64,000 nt of DNA from Hemileia vastatrix (taxonomy: Eukaryota; Basidiomycota; Pucciniomycetes; Pucciniales; Zaghouaniaceae): the NCBI GenBank assembly GCA_030280995.1, contig JASXTE010000014.1, forward strand, positions 558,001 to 622,000, in the 5' to 3' direction. Shown here in pieces: positions 12,047 to 22,713 of the stretch. The position numbers were made by a program, and so were the translations under genes. The number at the start of each line of letters is the position of its first letter. Within the stretch, counting starts at the first letter, position 1. Below the pieces are notes generated by a model. The model was not told the DNA's origin, did no database searches, and was given only the letters and a program-made list of their open reading frames with translations.

Positions 12047-12690
12047 ATTTTAATGCAAAGCTTTGATAATGATGTTGAACAATTTCAAAGAAATTATCTT
12101 TTCTAACAGTATAACTTGATAAAATTTTGTTTTTGCTTGGTCTTCTTAAACTTCCAACATAAATGATGTTTTCTTTCTTCTCTGGCTTGATATAACATAA
12201 AATAAAATAATATAAATCTTGTGATGATTCCACTACTGAGAGCAAGGTTTGAATCCCTTCAGACTCCCATATACCAGTCTTCCTTCTTGTCACAGCATTG
12301 AGAGAGTGGATCTTCCTATGAGCCGAATACTCCTGATTCCAACCTCATAGGGCCCCCCACTGAGCCGAATTCTATGATTCCAATCTCGCCATAAGGTCCT
12401 CCAAGCTTCACACCAAAAAAAAATGGCCTAACTATGAGGCACTAAAAAAAATCATTCCCTAAAATCCAACTACCATCCTAACTTCTGATTCCTTCATCAC
12501 AATTTTCAAACTTTGCTATACAGCAAACCCATAAAATACTTTTGCCAGGCTTCCAATAATAATATTAACTTAGACCATGTTAAAGCGCCACAAATTTCAC
12601 CTAATTAACCATTATGCTTTCCTTAGCATCATCACCACCTAAAATTTTAACCTCCTAAAGCTATCAGCACCCAATTCCAGAAATAATTGA
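12047..12690. other. Ty3-A non-coding region with a palindromic block
   Basis: No gene seen beyond the tail of the antisense reading frame (to about 12106). At about 12316-12352 an 8-bp stem CCTATGAG/CTCATAGG encloses GCCGAATACTCCTGATTCCAA, followed by a similar unpaired copy (GAGCCGAATTCTATGATTCC, about 12363). Confidence 0.45.
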
Positions 12691-13405
12691 ATAACCAGTT
12701 TAGAGTCTTAGTGGACAGTGATAAATCAAAAGATTGAATTGAGTTATCCAAACAAGATTGACATTCCAGTTTAAAGTCTTGGTGGACCAAACATATAATC
12801 GATTGCCAGTTTATGGTCTTGGTGGACCAAAGATCGTTTAAGTGCATAAATATCTTGATATATTCCTAAGTAAGGCCTAGGCTTGACCAAAGATTGAATA
12901 AATTTGATAATCCAGTTTAATGTCATAGTGGACCAAACATTTGATCGACAAGTAATCCAGTCTAAGGCCATAGTGGTCCAATGAATGTTGAATTATCCTG
13001 CAGATATTAATTTTCCAGTTTAAAGTCATAGTGGACTAAACAATGAATGAACTACCAGTTTAAAGTCATGCTGGACCAAACATTTAATCAATAAGAAATC
13101 CAGTTTAAGGTCATGGTGGACCCAACAGCTTGATAACTGTCTAGTTTAAGGTCTTGGTGGACCTAACATTTGATTTATATAAAAGAAATACGTCTCCGAA
13201 AATATCCATAAAATCTTGATTATCCTTGAAATTCAGTTTAAAGTCTTGAAGGACTAACAGCTCCAATATAAAATCTTTAATGAAAGTCTTGAAAATTAAC
13301 CAGTTTAAAGTCTTGGAGGACTAACAGCTCCAACATAGATATAAAAAAAAACCTTAAAGAACGTCTTGAACAGTAGCCAGTTTAAAGTCTTGGAGGACTA
13401 ACAGA
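12690..13405. repeat. Hairpin-motif array, class I (12 copies)
   Basis: About twelve copies of CAGTTTAAAGTCTTGGTGGA-like text start near 12695, 12766, 12806, 12912, 12957, 13015, 13054, 13100, 13141, 13233, 13301 and 13378. Each has the form CAGTTTA, one or two bases, a short stem arm, a 6-nt loop and the complementary arm. Arms vary together: AGTC/GACT, GGTC/GACC. Spacing is irregular (35-70 bp), so this is not a simple tandem repeat. Further copies occur at 14103 and 14449-14663 and inside pol. Confidence 0.8.
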
Positions 13406-13800
13406 TATCTTGAAGTAAAATCCCATTGGTATTGAGTTCCCCTAGACCCTGTTTCCTGTCTAAACTAAATGAATAAACTAAAAAGAATGAAGACTGAAAA
13501 ATAAACTAAGAAATATAATAATAATTTTGATTTAATTAATTTTTTTTTTATTATTATTTTAATATTTTATTTATTTATTTTATTTTTATTTTATTTTTAT
13601 TTATTTTTTTTAATTAAATAATTTTTTTTTTTTTTTTTTTTTTTAAATTTAAAACAAAAGATTTTAGAAAAGATAGTTTTGAAATAAAAGTTAAAATTTA
13701 AATTTTAAAGAAAGATAAACAAATGTGAAAAGAAAGTTAAAAAAGTAATAAAAAAAATTTCAAAATAAAATTTTAAAAGATGCCCCCTGGCCATTTGATG
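13406..13800. other. AT-rich low-complexity stretch in Ty3-A
   Basis: Runs of T and A (13535-13645 mostly T and A, then A-rich to 13780). No gene or hairpin motif found. Confidence 0.6.
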
Positions 13801-13819
13801 AGCCGTACCCTCGACATCA

Positions 13820-14235
13820 TACCCACATCCAAGTGCAACTTGATGTGGTTACACAATTTTGAGAAATTGAAAAGAAAATAAAATAAATGAAAGTTTTTAG
13901 AAGATAATTTTTATAATGATGATCACTGGGTGGGCTCCCTCCAATTTATAAAAATGATTAGAGACCACCAGTGAGCATCACCTTTACATTAATTCATAAT
14001 ATATATTAAAGAAAAGAAATCACAATCTAACATAAAAAAAATCAAAAACAAAATAAATAAAATCTTGAATCCGGCGTTGAGAGCGGTGTCTCTTGATTCG
14101 TTCCAGTTTATAGTCTTAGTGGACTTCCTAAAATTAAAAGACAAAGCCAGGATTCAACTAGAAACAGGGAAAATTTTGGAAACGAACATTATGGGGTAAT
14201 TGTGTATAGAGCAGCCAGCCCATCAATTACCCCCA
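13820..14235. other. Three long hairpins in Ty3-A non-coding region
   Basis: Three inverted repeats in order. 13823-13848: CCACATC and CAAG pair with CTTG and GATGTGG. 13921-13977: GATCACTGG... pairs with CCACCAGTGA... 14193-14233: GGGGTAATTG pairs perfectly with CAATTACCCC. All three recur in Ty3-D, in the same order, with changes that keep the pairing. Their function is unknown. Confidence 0.75.
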
Positions 14236-14638
14236 CACTTGCCAATATTAAATTAAGAAGGTTCCCCTGTAAACACTTCTTCCAATAAATTTTTAAAAAT
14301 TTCCCAACACTATCTTCACCCATATTTTAAGAATTTTAAGTTTTCGAAAATTTCAAAGAAGGTCTTCTTGCATTTCGTTAAGTTTCATCACAGTTTCGTT
14401 GACCATATACAGTGTAACAATAGTAAAGTATTTTGATAAAAAAAGAAGATAGTTTATCCTCGTTGCGGAGGTATCCATAAATTTCGTAGATATCATAGTT
14501 TATCATCGTTGCTGAGGTATAAATTTAATAAAAGTCATTAAAATTGTAGTTTATCCTCATTTCGGAGTTCGTCCATATAATTTCATAAATGTCATAGTTT
14601 ATCCTCATTGCGGAGGAATCCATAAAATTTGATAAATG

Positions 14639-17600
14639 TCATATTTTATCCTCATTGCGGAGGAAGACTTCGGCACTCCTGGTGCCTCTAGGATAGAACC
14701 GTTTCACTTGATTGGCTGCTACCCTCTTCTTTAATACTACTCCATCCAACTCTTCTAGCACATATGAACCGCCGGAAACTTGCTCCTTGATTTTATACGG
14801 TCCATTCCACCTATCTGCAAACATCTTTCCCCACTGACTTTCCAAACTCCTATTATACACCAGGACCATATCTCCTGGGTTCAAAGGTTTCCTTAATCGA
14901 TGTGCCAACCGCTCATCCCAATATCTGACTGATTGATTTCGGATCTTCATCATCCGCAAATATGCCTTTTCTAAATATTCTTCTTTCTTTTCTAGCTGCA
15001 TCATTCTTGCACACAATAATTCTTCAGTAGTTTTGACCGTGTCCCAGTCAACTCCAAGATATGATTCAGCTTCTAAATCAACCGGTAAAACTGCTTTCTG
15101 TCCAAAAACAAGTTCATAAGGTGAAAATCCGGTTGTCCTTTTGGCAGTGATTCGATCAGCAAATAAAACTAAAGGTAAATAGTGCCTCCACTTTTTGGCA
15201 CTTGTCCCACACATTTTAACTAAATCATCCTTAATAACTTGATGCCCTCTTTCCACCATGCCTTCAGCTTCAGGATAATATGGGGTTGCTACCCTAACCT
15301 TTGATCCAACTTTCAATACGGCCTCTTTAAACTCTGTCCCAAATTCAGGACCTCCATCTACCATTACCAACTTCATCACCCCATACCTATATACCCAATT
15401 ATTCAAAAAAAATTCTGCCACATTTTTGGCAGTTAAATTAATAAGAGGCGCTGCCTCTACCCAACCAGATAAATCATCTCTGGCCACAATTAAATATTTA
15501 TACCGTCCCTCTTTTATATGAACGGCATCTAAACTAACTCTTCCAAAGAGCGTATATTCACCGGTCGCGCGTCCAGGTTCTTTTGGCCTTAAATAACTTC
15601 GTCTTTGACATTCTTCGCATGACTGAACCCACTGTTTAACAGCCATCTTCATGCCAGGCCACCAAAATCGATCAGAAATTCTTCTAAACGTTTCTCCAAT
15701 GCCTCTATGCCCGAGATCTTCATGCAGTGATTTCAAAACTAATTCTTGCCCCTTCTGTTGAGTTATAACTACTTGAGGATTTGGATACCTCCTCCTCATT
15801 AAACGTCGACCAGATAGGTAAAACGTAGATGACTTCCTCTTGATAGCCACCCATTCATCGTCTTCACAATCTTCTGGCCTCTCTAAAGTCAACAAATATT
15901 TGACTAACAAAAAATAAAAACCAGTCTGACCCCAGACTTCATCTTGAAAATCGATTAATATAACATCAATAGGGACTTCTCTATCACCAATATCACCTGC
16001 ACATGAATGAGCCAATAATCGTTGACCCCTAAATAAATCTTTAATCGAGCTATGTTGACGTTTTTCTTCTGAACCTTTGGATCCTTTGAAAACCTTATTT
16101 GAAAATACCTCTTTCTCTTTATCCACCTTTTTATTTAAGTTCTCTAATTCTCCAACATATACACCATTCCTTAATTTACTACTATCCCACACTACCAATC
16201 CATTTTCCTCTACATACACCACATCTTCTTCTACCTCCTCTCTGCCGAATTTATCTACACCTTTTCCAACACCTTTATTAACATAAAAACTATTTTCCAG
16301 TTTATCCTCTTGGTGGAGGTCATCATCATCATAATCTAAACACAATAGTCCTTCCAGTTTAACCTCATGGGGGAGGTATGGAAAGTCTTCAGCTCCTTTA
16401 GTGCTGGCTTTGATAATAGGTATATCTTCATGGAACTCTTCTGAGTCTGAATCTTCTTCAGTGGGTGGTCTCCTTGATAAACCATCTGGCATAGTAAAAG
16501 TTTTGCCAGGCTTATGAACTAAATCAAACAAAAAATGTTGAATAAAAGCTATCCATCTTGTCATGGGTGCGTTCGGTAAACTTGGGGAATTAATCATCTG
16601 GATTAACAATTTCGCATCCACTTGCAACTCAAAATGTTGCCCCCACAAAATATGCTGAAGTTTCTTCAGTATTTTTGCCACACCACATAATTCCAATTTT
16701 GGTTGAGAATATCTTGATTTGACATCAGTAAATACTACAGATTCATACCTAACTGGCCTGATGTAACCAGCTTTATCCATCTGAGACAAAACCGCCCCAG
16801 CTGCAACCTGACCTGAATCAACTGCTAAATAAATTCTACCAGCATCTTTTCCATAATCCAACTTGTGCAGGACTAAATCCTTCCCCACAACCTCCTTCAA
16901 CTTCACAAGCGCCTTCTCACACTCTTCATCCCACTCCCAGTCTGCATCCTTTCTCGTTAACCGTCTCAATGGAGCTGCCAATGAAGAAAAGTCCTTGATA
17001 AACATTCTAACATATACACAAACGCCTAAAAACCCTCTAACTTCGGTTGTATTCTTGGATCTTGGCCAGGACTGAATTTTGTTAACTTTCTTCTTGGACA
17101 TAATCCTACCCTCTCTACATACCACATGGCCTAATATTTCTAAGGCTGGCACACAACAGGAAAATTTTGAACCTGAAATAGTTAAACCAGCCTCTTCAAT
17201 TCGAAACAAGATTCTTTCTAAAGTAATTGCAAACTCCCAAATGAATTTGCGTATCCCGGGATTCTCTTCCAACACCTGGTTATCATAGTCGGTTGTTGGT
17301 CCCTTAATTCCTCCATCATCTATAAAGATTCCAGCATATTGTGGAATTTCATCTTGAAGGATCCAAGCCATCTGAGCTTGATAAACTGCAACCGAATTTG
17401 TTGCTCCTTGAGGTAATCTTGTTAACTGTAAACGTCCAAGTGGTGTATCGAATGTAGTGAGAGGCCTTGAGTCCGGATGTAACTCTCTCTCATCATATCC
17501 ACCCATAATATCTCCCAAACCATAACACACTCTCCCTGCAAAAGCTTCAACAAACTCCTCAGCACTAGGCGGTATCCCAGCATCCTTTATTGTAACCCTA

Positions 17601-18865
17601 TTTAATTCCCTAAGATCATGAACAACTCTAAGCTTGCCATTTGGTTTCTTGATACAAAATACCGGACTAGAATAACTTGACGTTGATTGCTCATAAAGTC
17701 CAGTGCGTATCCGTTCTCTGACAACTTCGATATAAGCTTCTTTTAATGCAGCTGGAATAGGAATCGGTTTCTGCTGCCACAGTTCATGACATACCACAGG
17801 AATCTTGTAAGGCTCCCCATAGGAATGCTTCAACACACCCCTCTCCTCTTCTACAAAAGCAATGGCCTTCTCTCGCTTGACCATCACATCCAACAACAAC
17901 TTCTTCTCTTCTCCAGACAACCAACCATCAGGTCCAAAATTAACAACACCCAGTCTCTCAAAAGTGATTCTTGACGTCTCAGAAAATTCAGGCGGATTCT
18001 TTACCAAGGGACTTTCATAAGGATCTCTTGATAACCTTGGTCTTCTCAAAGGTGGATTTAATTCAGCAGGTAGCGGTTCATTAATAGGTCGAACTTTATT
18101 TGCTACTTTCTTATATTTGGCTGCTTCCACATCTAAATTAACTTGAGGTAAAACATTTTCTTTTGTATCGCCATTAAAACTTTCATCAAATGAATCTTCT
18201 TCATCGCCAGAATCGGAATAAGAAAAATTGGAGAAATATTTTATTTCATTTTTAAATTTTACCATTTTTTCCTTTCCCTCGTCTAATTTATAAACAGATT
18301 TTCCAACACCTTTGCTTCCCTTATCCAACAGTAAATCACCCGTAAAGAAAGTTGGCAGTTTAACCTCTTGCTGGAGAACCGGAATTGAATTTTCACAAAA
18401 ATTATTTTTTTGTGTTTTAATTATACTGAGATTTTTTATTGGATTTTGATAAGATTTTCGCAGTTTACCCTCTTGCTGGAGGTCCGTGATAGAATTTTCA
18501 CAAAAATTATTTTTTTGTGTTTTAATTATACCGAGATTTTTAATTTGGTTTTGATGAGATTTTTGCAGTTTACCCTCTTGCTGGAGGTCCAAAAACATAC
18601 CCTTCCAATTTTTATCCAACCTGATTTGGCCCATTTTGCATTTTTTACCATTTTTAAATTTAAAAGAAAAACAGGGTAAATCCAATAAACATATAGTAAA
18701 GTCCAAAACGTATTTGCACTCCAAAGTAATATTAACAGAAAATAATTGAGAATCCACTTGAATTATCTCCAAGTGAGCTGACCTATTGCAATCCGGGATC
18801 TCATCCTCAGGAGAGATTACAACATTAGAGCGATCAGCCCCTGCTACCCCAAAAAATGAGGGCAT
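14639..18865 (-). CDS. Ty3-A pol polyprotein (RT, RNase H, integrase), intact
   Basis: An open frame of 1408 codons. An N-terminal region with three repeats (about residues 90-170) is followed by a short acidic stretch. The reverse transcriptase spans roughly residues 330-560, with IKKPNGKLRVVHDLRELNR, RLPQGATNSVAVYQ and active site FIDDGG in place of the usual YxDD. RNase H has IYLAVDSGQVAAGAVLSQ. The integrase shows the zinc-binding HEDLGH ... CEEC and a core with DAVHIKEG, VDGGPEFG and YYPEAEGMVERGHQ (D,D,E). The C-terminal domain ends QVKRFYPRGTRSAEV, and no chromodomain is seen. It overlaps the gag-protease frame by 22 nt in the -1 frame, so expression as a frameshift fusion is likely. 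Confidence 0.93.
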   Translation of the reverse strand: MPSFFGVAGADRSNVVISPEDEIPDCNRSAHLEIIQVDSQLFSVNITLECKYVLDFTICLLDLPCFSFKFKNGKKCKMGQIRLDKNWKGMFLDLQQEGKLQKSHQNQIKNLGIIKTQKNNFCENSITDLQQEGKLRKSYQNPIKNLSIIKTQKNNFCENSIPVLQQEVKLPTFFTGDLLLDKGSKGVGKSVYKLDEGKEKMVKFKNEIKYFSNFSYSDSGDEEDSFDESFNGDTKENVLPQVNLDVEAAKYKKVANKVRPINEPLPAELNPPLRRPRLSRDPYESPLVKNPPEFSETSRITFERLGVVNFGPDGWLSGEEKKLLLDVMVKREKAIAFVEEERGVLKHSYGEPYKIPVVCHELWQQKPIPIPAALKEAYIEVVRERIRTGLYEQSTSSYSSPVFCIKKPNGKLRVVHDLRELNRVTIKDAGIPPSAEEFVEAFAGRVCYGLGDIMGGYDERELHPDSRPLTTFDTPLGRLQLTRLPQGATNSVAVYQAQMAWILQDEIPQYAGIFIDDGGIKGPTTDYDNQVLEENPGIRKFIWEFAITLERILFRIEEAGLTISGSKFSCCVPALEILGHVVCREGRIMSKKKVNKIQSWPRSKNTTEVRGFLGVCVYVRMFIKDFSSLAAPLRRLTRKDADWEWDEECEKALVKLKEVVGKDLVLHKLDYGKDAGRIYLAVDSGQVAAGAVLSQMDKAGYIRPVRYESVVFTDVKSRYSQPKLELCGVAKILKKLQHILWGQHFELQVDAKLLIQMINSPSLPNAPMTRWIAFIQHFLFDLVHKPGKTFTMPDGLSRRPPTEEDSDSEEFHEDIPIIKASTKGAEDFPYLPHEVKLEGLLCLDYDDDDLHQEDKLENSFYVNKGVGKGVDKFGREEVEEDVVYVEENGLVVWDSSKLRNGVYVGELENLNKKVDKEKEVFSNKVFKGSKGSEEKRQHSSIKDLFRGQRLLAHSCAGDIGDREVPIDVILIDFQDEVWGQTGFYFLLVKYLLTLERPEDCEDDEWVAIKRKSSTFYLSGRRLMRRRYPNPQVVITQQKGQELVLKSLHEDLGHRGIGETFRRISDRFWWPGMKMAVKQWVQSCEECQRRSYLRPKEPGRATGEYTLFGRVSLDAVHIKEGRYKYLIVARDDLSGWVEAAPLINLTAKNVAEFFLNNWVYRYGVMKLVMVDGGPEFGTEFKEAVLKVGSKVRVATPYYPEAEGMVERGHQVIKDDLVKMCGTSAKKWRHYLPLVLFADRITAKRTTGFSPYELVFGQKAVLPVDLEAESYLGVDWDTVKTTEELLCARMMQLEKKEEYLEKAYLRMMKIRNQSVRYWDERLAHRLRKPLNPGDMVLVYNRSLESQWGKMFADRWNGPYKIKEQVSGGSYVLEELDGVVLKKRVAANQVKRFYPRGTRSAEVFLRNEDKI
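18356..18590 (-). repeat. In-frame tandem repeat inside pol, built on hairpin motif
   Basis: Units of 104-105 bp start at 18356, 18460 and 18565 on the plus strand, each with a CAGTTTA...CCTCTTGCTGGAGG motif. In protein they give LQQEGKL followed by K/R-S-x-Q-N-x-IKNL and KTQKNNFCENSI. The units keep the frame. This is the same motif as in the non-coding arrays. Confidence 0.85.
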
Positions 18866-21435
18866 TCATCCCTTTCCAACAAACATAATTCACCAGAAGC
18901 CATCCGTTTTATATGCCGCTTCTTGGTACAAACACAACACTGGCACAGAGTAGTAATCCCTGGCCGTGTTTCCCAACCTTCATCTCCAGGAGGCACTAAC
19001 CGCATATGTAACCTCCGCATATCTTCACCAGTGATCTCCAAACTAATCCCCATGCCAGCTTGATACCCTATCCTGGCCTCAAAATCCATCAAAAAAGGAC
19101 CACCAAGAACAGTTTTGACTGCTCCTCTGGCCACATAAAAGTGAACCTTACCAACAGATCCACCAATGCCTAACCTGACATGCTCAGCTGTACCCATCAG
19201 CTCTGTTGCATGCCCTCCAATACCTCTGAGGTTTCCCCCAGTTCCACTTTTAATTGGCAAGCCTATACTCGTTGCTTGCTCCAATGAAATTAAATTAATT
19301 TGAGACCCTGAATCGACCAAGGCCTTTACTTCTCTACCATTAAGAGTTACCACCAGGTAACCCAGGGGAGCGGAAAAATGCGTATCTACATCTTCCCCAA
19401 ACTTTTCAGCATTTTCACAAATATATTCCACCTCTCCAGTGGAAACCCAACGCCTCGTCAAATGCTTCTTTTGCTTTTCAGCAAGCGCAGGACTAATCGT
19501 AAATAACTCCCCCAAAGATAAGGGAATCTGAAGTTGATTCACCCTATTCAAAACTGCGTCCATCGCATTAGCTTGACCAGAAACTACTGGCCGCTCATAC
19601 TGGACCTTTGATTTAACAACCTTGGCCCTGGGTACCTCTTGAGGTCCAACCGAGCCATCTTCACCCCCCATTATAACATCTTCACTTTCTATAACCCTAA
19701 CTCCGTCACCAGCTTCTTGCACTAATCCTGATCCATCGCTAGTCCTTCTTACTCCCTCCATTGGGATGGGACCGCTAAAACTTGGTCTGGGTAGAGATGC
19801 CAACGGTACGTCCTCCTCAGAATCCGAATCATCCTCTGGCATAGGCTCACCACTTAAATCAAACTTGCCATAACTAGGGGGCCCCATATCAGCAATCCCC
19901 TTCTGCATTTTATATAATTCGTCCTTAGAGTAAGGGTTCAATTTGTTGGCGGCAGTTTGAGCACTAGAAATCTTTTCCTTAGAGTAAGGGTTCACTTTGT
20001 TATTGGCCTTGCCAGGATTAGCCCTCAATTGGCTCTGAATTCTACTTTTCGCCTTAGTAGCAGCTGCTCTTCTAGCAGCATTAACATTGTATTCGCCAGC
20101 CATACAGCTACCCTCCACCTGGGCAACCGTCGCCAGCTCTAAACCACCAAAAGAAGTAGAAAACGTGGCTTTACTGACCTCTTTCTCCTTACCTTTTTCA
20201 GCTTTTCCACCATTACCGTTACCATTTTTGCCACCCTTGGCATTAACATCTTCATCTGTCACCTCTTCAAATCTGGCTCTTCTTTCAGCCGTTAAACTTC
20301 TTCTGACCAAATCAGAAGGAGACTGTCCATCACTGGGCTTGATGAACAAACCATCGGGAAATTTATAAACTTTACCATCAAATAAAACTCGCCCAGCATC
20401 CATATCCTTATCAAGAGCAAAACAAACTGTTGCTCTGTGCCCTCTCCTATTACAATAGGAGCACACCTTTGGCTCATCATAGCCACCATTCCCACCATTT
20501 CTCCCATTGCCTGGGAGGCGGTTACCGTTGTTATTGCCATTATAATTTTGACGTTCATAACCTCTAGACTGATAAGAAGTCGACGTCGACGAAGAAGCGA
20601 TTGGGGCCTTGTTGGCCTTCTGAGTCTCTTGAACAAATATTTTTAATTATTTTGTTAAATCGGCCAAGTGATCGACCATCTTATTATCTACATTGCCCTC
20701 CACTTTAGCAGCAGGTAATCCCATTTGTGCCTTCTTGGCCTCCTGGGCTTTGACCATAATATCGTTGTTTTCGGCCAAAACCTCTCTAACCTTGCTAACA
20801 TATTGAGTGCAAGACTCTTGATATTTGTCCAACGCTAATAACTTTAGATGGGCCTGAATGTTCTCTTTGATAACCTCCTGAGCCGGCAGTTTCTGCTCAC
20901 CATTAGGCAGTTCCTTCATCAAATCTTTTCTTGAAAGATCCTTCAAGACGTCCATACGAATATCCCTGCTGCATGCTGTCCAAAACAAATCTTTTGCTTG
21001 GTTCTCATGCACTAACTCGTCCACCAGTATGAGATATTCCACCACTTCATCAAACTGATCACAGAGCTTTTTGAAGTCAGCCATAGAAGAAACTCCACCT
21101 TTTGCTTGCCAGTCTCCAACAATTTTATTAAGGTCCATCATAGTAAACCTAACACCCCATCTATCAACCATAGCTTTAGAAAGCTTAACCCAATCCTTGT
21201 CCTTGAATGCCTGCATAGCAATAACCTCTTTTTCCACCTCCCTATCAGCAATAAAAAACCTAACTTGCTTCACCATGTCCACATGAGAAGCACCATCAAC
21301 AGCAGCAGCAGCTTCATACCTGCTAATGAACCATTTAACCTCCTCCCCATCAAACTTTGGGCCATCCCAAGAAACAATTCTAACTGAGGGAGTAAGAGGG
21401 TTAGAAGATGCAGAAGCAACAGCAGAAGAAGACAT
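18844..21435 (-). CDS. Ty3-A gag-protease frame with one in-frame TAA
   Basis: One reading frame from ATG 21435 to TAG 18844, interrupted only by a TAA at 20649-20647. The first 262 residues are the capsid-like gag (WDGPKFDGEEVKWFISRYEA, helical). After the TAA come a Gly/Asn-rich linker, a CCHC zinc knuckle CSYCNRRGHRATVC, acidic and basic linkers and an aspartic protease with ALVDSGSQINLIS. Sequence after the TAA continues in the same frame (LKIFVQETQKAN), so the stop is either a point mutation (CAA to TAA would do) or a leaky stop. The frame ends just past the slippery run feeding pol. The start was chosen as the first ATG after the leader. Confidence 0.85.
18850..18856 (-). promoter_or_regulatory. 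Putative -1 frameshift site TTTTTTG between gag-pro and pol
   Basis: On the minus strand the gag-protease frame reads CAT TTT TTG GGG TAG and the pol frame TCA TTT TTT GGG GTA. T-TTT-TTG fits the X-XXY-YYZ slippery heptamer in the zero frame, and a -1 shift here leads straight into the 1408-codon pol. The related element D has T-TTT-TTA at the corresponding point (63762-63768). Confidence 0.7.
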
Positions 21436-21613
21436 CCCAATAAGTAATGAGAAGCGTTAACAATCGATAAAATAACAAGCCTCTTGCAGGCCAATAACAA
21501 AAATCTAATTAGAGTTCCGGAAAATAAGCCTCTTGCAGGCTAATAACATTCTTGATCCAAGTAAGTCTTTTAAAGAAAGCTAGAGAAATCGAACCCCACG
21601 TTGGGCGCCAACT
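21436..21613 (-). promoter_or_regulatory. Ty3-A leader with primer-binding site
   Basis: The primer-binding site is 21594-21610, TGGCGCCCAACGTGGGG on the minus strand, 3 nt from the 5' LTR. The TGG start is as expected for a tRNA 3' end; the tRNA is not identified. The leader also holds two copies of GCCTCTTGCAGGC-type hairpins (about 21479-21495 and 21525-21541). Confidence 0.8.
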
Positions 21614-22713
21614 ATGGTAAGGTAAACTCTTACAGTCGCCTTGCTGTAAGCAGAATCCAGAGGAGATGTGTGGATTTATCTGAAAACCCCGTCCTTCCAA
21701 TAAAAATAACAAAATGGGAATTCTAAATCACTAAGCTAACCAATCTACTTAAATCTGATTGATAAAAATAATGAAACTCTAAAATAATTAACGCTTATTG
21801 AGATTAAAAGAAAGTGGCTGTTGAGAAAGAAATACTGATAACAACAATTAAGGTGTACCAGTGAAAGATCTATAAAGATTGACTTTTTATGATTTTATAA
21901 TAATTTGAATTTTTATGAGACAGCAATAATCAAGTCCCAGTGACGAAGACCTTTCTAAAGATACCCTGTTTGAAGTGTGAATTAAATTGTTGAATTGTAT
22001 TTCTAAAATGTTATGTAAAAATAATAAATGTTATAAGGGTATTACAATTTATTTAATTTGTTGAGTAATGAAAAATGAGACTGTGGTGGTTAAAGATTAA
22101 GCTGTATGATGTGTCCCCCCCCCTCAATTTCGAGTTTGAGAAGCGCTTAAGTATTCCTAGTCACGTGCCTAAGTTTTCCCCTCCAGAGCTCTTCCAGAGT
22201 CGATCCGGAGCCCGTACGGAGTCCGTACGGAGTCCGTCCGGACTTCCGGACTCAATTAGAACCTTAAAACTATAGTAAAAAAATCTAGAAAAATTACACA
22301 TAATAGAGCTACTTCCCCTTTACATACCAAACTAATTTTCGTAGTCTGCGCAGCTCTAATTACCCCGTGAAAATTCATTGAAGTTAAGTAATTTCTGAAA
22401 ACGTAAATATTTCTATAAAACTTTAAAATTCATTTAAAAATATAAGAAAAATAGTAAAAATTCTGGGAAAATTTCCCAAGGCTCTTGAGTGACTCGACTT
22501 GATACTTATAAATTTTTCAGACCGTAAAAATAAGCTTTCTCCGTAAAATAAATTGTTTTTGTGTAGGCATTCGCTCGTGACCAATTTCTTCATATTTTAA
22601 ACTCCAATAAATTAAATAAAACCCTTTTATAAAAAAATAATAACGCCAATATTGCACGCCGTAATAACTCCATTTACATATTTAGGTGCCGTACTAAACT
22701 TTAGGCTACCACA
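21614..22713 (-). repeat. 5' LTR of Ty3-A (1100 bp)
   Basis: Pairs with 10156-11291. It contains GGAGTCCGTACGGAGTCCGT short repeats near 22210-22250. The outer border rests on the copia RT frame, which resumes immediately at 22714. Confidence 0.9.

Larger units (their letters stand above)
10156..22713 (-). mobile_element. Ty3-A: nearly intact 12.6-kb Ty3/gypsy element
   Basis: The LTRs are 10156-11291 (3') and 21614-22713 (5'), ending TGTGGTAG ... CTTACCAT on the minus strand. A primer-binding site lies inside the 5' LTR and a purine tract (GGAGGGAGGA) inside the 3' LTR. The flanks are GCGGT and GCGGC, a 5-bp duplication with one change. The two LTRs differ by roughly 18 substitutions plus a tandem-repeat indel of about 30 bp and poly-C length, so it is clearly older than Ty3-N. 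The internal region has gag-protease, a long pol in the -1 frame, then 3.3 kb of non-coding sequence with an opposite-strand gene and hairpin arrays. Confidence 0.93.
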
